Of a stretch of 14,970 bases of DNA, positions 13,602 to 14,970 are shown piece after piece (positions within the stretch are counted from its first letter, which is position 1; the number at the start of each line of letters is the position of its first letter). Made by a program: the position numbers and the translations under genes. Source of the stretch: Brevundimonas sp. (lineage in GTDB: Bacteria; Pseudomonadota; Alphaproteobacteria; Caulobacterales; Caulobacteraceae); contig JADCBH010000312.1 of NCBI GenBank assembly GCA_020253595.1, positions 1-14,970 on the forward strand. Reading direction: 5' to 3'. A model generated the notes under the pieces. The model did no database searches. It had not been told where the DNA came from and worked only from the letters and a program-made list of their open reading frames with translations.

Positions 13602-14025
13602 AATTGGCGATGTAGCAGAGGCGATGCGACTGGTGATGCAGGTCTTCCAGCCGCTCGGCGTCCGGCGTCGCTCCCGACCAGTCGATCACCGGACGCAGAA
13701 CCACCTCGGTGATCGACATCCGGCCCCGCTCATCCCTCGCGAGCGTGGCCACGGGCGCGTCCCGATAGCGGTCCACGACGAAGCCTGCCTTGGCCGCCAG
13801 CGCCAGGAAGAACAGCATGTGGCAGCTGGACAGGGCCGCGACCAAAGCCTCTTCCGGATCGACCGCTGTGGGGTCCGACAGCGGGGGCGCGACGCTGGTC
13901 GGGGCCGATGATCCCTTGACCAGCGCCCCCCCATCGAAACGCCAATCGTGGGCGCGGGAGTACTGGTGGTCGGAAAAGGGCTGGTCGCCCCGGACCCATT
14001 CAACGACGGCGGTATGCTCGCTCAT
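13567..14025 (-). CDS. OsmC/Ohr-family peroxidase-like protein
   Basis: The 152-residue cytoplasmic protein has the OsmC family plan. The first active-site cysteine, Cys68, lies in a helix (LSSCHMLFFLALAAKAGF) after DPEEAL. A second, Cys137, lies in HRLCYIANS. Family members reduce organic hydroperoxides through this Cys pair, using Arg and Glu partners; Glu58/59 and an N-terminal Arg are present. The N-terminus VVEWVRGDQPF-D-QYSR is like the YhfA/OsmC branch rather than classical Ohr. Its ATG overlaps the trpS stop as ATGA, implying translational coupling with trpS. Its 3' end overlaps the convergent hydrolase gene by 35 bp. Confidence 0.88.
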   Translation of the reverse strand: MSEHTAVVEWVRGDQPFSDHQYSRAHDWRFDGGALVKGSSAPTSVAPPLSDPTAVDPEEALVAALSSCHMLFFLALAAKAGFVVDRYRDAPVATLARDERGRMSITEVVLRPVIDWSGATPDAERLEDLHHQSHRLCYIANSIRAEVRVEQG

Positions 14026-14970
14026 CGCCAGAAGCCGACGATGCGCTTGACCTCATCGACCACCGGATCGGCGATGGCGGCGGCGCGCTCGGCACCGTCC
14101 CTCAGCACCCGGTCGATCTCGGCGGGGTCGTCCATCAGGCGGCGCATCTCGGCGGTGACGGGGGCCATGGCGGCGACCGCGAGATCGGCGAGCGCGGGCT
14201 TGAAAGCGCCGAAACCCTGGCCGCCGAACTGGGCGATGACCTGCTCACGGGTCTGGTCCGACAGGGCGGCGTAGATGGCCACGAGGTTGCGGGCCTCGGG
14301 CCGGTCGGCGAGGCCGTCGACGGTTTCGGGCAGGGGCTCGGGGTCGGTCTTCGCCTTGCGGATCTTGGCCGCGATCGTGTCGGCGTCGTCGGTCAGGTTG
14401 ATGCGGCTCTGGTCGGACGGATCGGACTTGGACATCTTGGCCGAGCCGTCGCGCAAGGACATGACCCGCGTGGCCGGGCCCTGGATGACCGGCTCGGGCA
14501 GGGGGAAGAAGCCTGGCACGCCGAAGTCTGTGTTGAACTTGGCGGCGATGTCGCGGGTCAGTTCCAGATGCTGCTTCTGGTCCTCGCCGACGGGCACCTC
14601 GGTCGCCTTGTAGAGCAGGATGTCGGCGGCCTGGAGCACGGGGTAGGTGTACAGGCCGACCGAGGCGCGCTCCTTGTGCTTGCCCGACTTCTCCTTGAAC
14701 TGGGTCATGCGGTCCAGCCAGCCGAGGCGGGCGACGCAGTTCAGGATCCAGGCCAGCTCCGAATGGGCGCGCACCGCCGACTGCGGAAAGATGGTGGAGC
14801 GGGCCGGGTCGAGGCCGGATGCGATGTAGGCGGCGGCGATCTCACGCGTCTGGGCGGTCAGGACGGCCGGGTCCTGCCACACGGTGATGGCGTGCAGGTC
14901 AGCGACAAAGACGAAGGTCGGGGCGGCGTCCTGGAGCGCGACGAACCGCTTCAGAGCACCCAGATAGTTC
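14022..14970 (-). CDS. trpS: Tryptophan--tRNA ligase, 5' end outside the window
   Basis: At least 315 residues are visible; the first ~20 residues, including most of the HIGH-like motif, lie beyond the right edge. The frame enters with NYLGALKRFVALQD, the sequence that normally follows the HxGN class I signature. It continues FVFVADLHAIT, QSAVRAHSELAWIL, TYPVLQAADILLYKA, VPVGEDQKQHLELTRDIA and the KMSKS loop (SAKMSKSDPSD). These are hallmarks of bacterial TrpS, which charges tRNA-Trp. The in-frame GTG at 14882 is internal, not a start. The C-terminal stop overlaps the ATG of the OsmC-like gene. No regulatory region is visible because the 5' end is missing. Confidence 0.96.
   Translation of the reverse strand, partial: NYLGALKRFVALQDAAPTFVFVADLHAITVWQDPAVLTAQTREIAAAYIASGLDPARSTIFPQSAVRAHSELAWILNCVARLGWLDRMTQFKEKSGKHKERASVGLYTYPVLQAADILLYKATEVPVGEDQKQHLELTRDIAAKFNTDFGVPGFFPLPEPVIQGPATRVMSLRDGSAKMSKSDPSDQSRINLTDDADTIAAKIRKAKTDPEPLPETVDGLADRPEARNLVAIYAALSDQTREQVIAQFGGQGFGAFKPALADLAVAAMAPVTAEMRRLMDDPAEIDRVLRDGAERAAAIADPVVDEVKRIVGFWR

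Overview
The window is GC-rich, gene-dense chromosomal DNA of an alphaproteobacterium. I infer Caulobacterales, with a Brevundimonas-like genome most likely. This rests on the PheS/PheT and TrpS sequence style, the DUF559 endonuclease flanked by GGGGAGG-type palindromes, the many ATGA gene overlaps, and the secreted Gly/Asn-rich proteins. No plasmid, phage or transposase gene is visible. Genes fill the window; the longest gap is 273 bp, in front of nrdB.

Layout. (1) 1-5387, minus strand: a translation block reading pheS, two small paralogous genes, pheT, and the first codons of a UPF0114 membrane protein gene. Upstream of pheS lies a gene for a secreted Gly/His/Asn-rich protein. (2) 5517-7295: a second small secreted protein (minus) faces nrdB (plus), the class I ribonucleotide reductase small subunit. 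Their shared gap holds a convincing pair of NrdR boxes overlapping a plausible promoter. (3) 7301-7800: a 500-bp unit made of a DUF559 (Vsr/PD-(D/E)XK-like) endonuclease gene between two inverted copies of a palindromic repeat. It fits almost exactly between the stop codons of two convergent genes. (4) 7807-9371, minus: a b561-type cytochrome and a sulfite-oxidase-fold molybdoprotein with overlapping reading frames, preceded by a good ECF sigma factor promoter candidate (GTAACC-N16-CGTA). (5) 9480-10547: a secreted coiled-coil protein with tryptophans in heptad register, a small cytoplasmic protein, and tRNA-Arg(CCG). (6) 10690-13601, plus: a DUF885 metallopeptidase-like lipoprotein, then two tandem paralogous dienelactone-hydrolase-like enzymes. 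(7) 13567-14970, minus: an OsmC-family peroxidase-like protein translationally coupled to trpS, which leaves the window at its 5' end.

How the parts fit. Housekeeping functions (Phe- and Trp-tRNA synthetases, dNTP synthesis, an Arg tRNA) alternate with envelope or oxidative-stress functions (b561/molybdoprotein, OsmC, secreted proteins). The least ordinary items are the repeat-flanked DUF559 cassette, the two unknown beta-helix-like paralogs inside the phe operon, the Trp-heptad secreted protein and the ECF promoter. All functional statements come from reading sequence and motifs; no searches were run.
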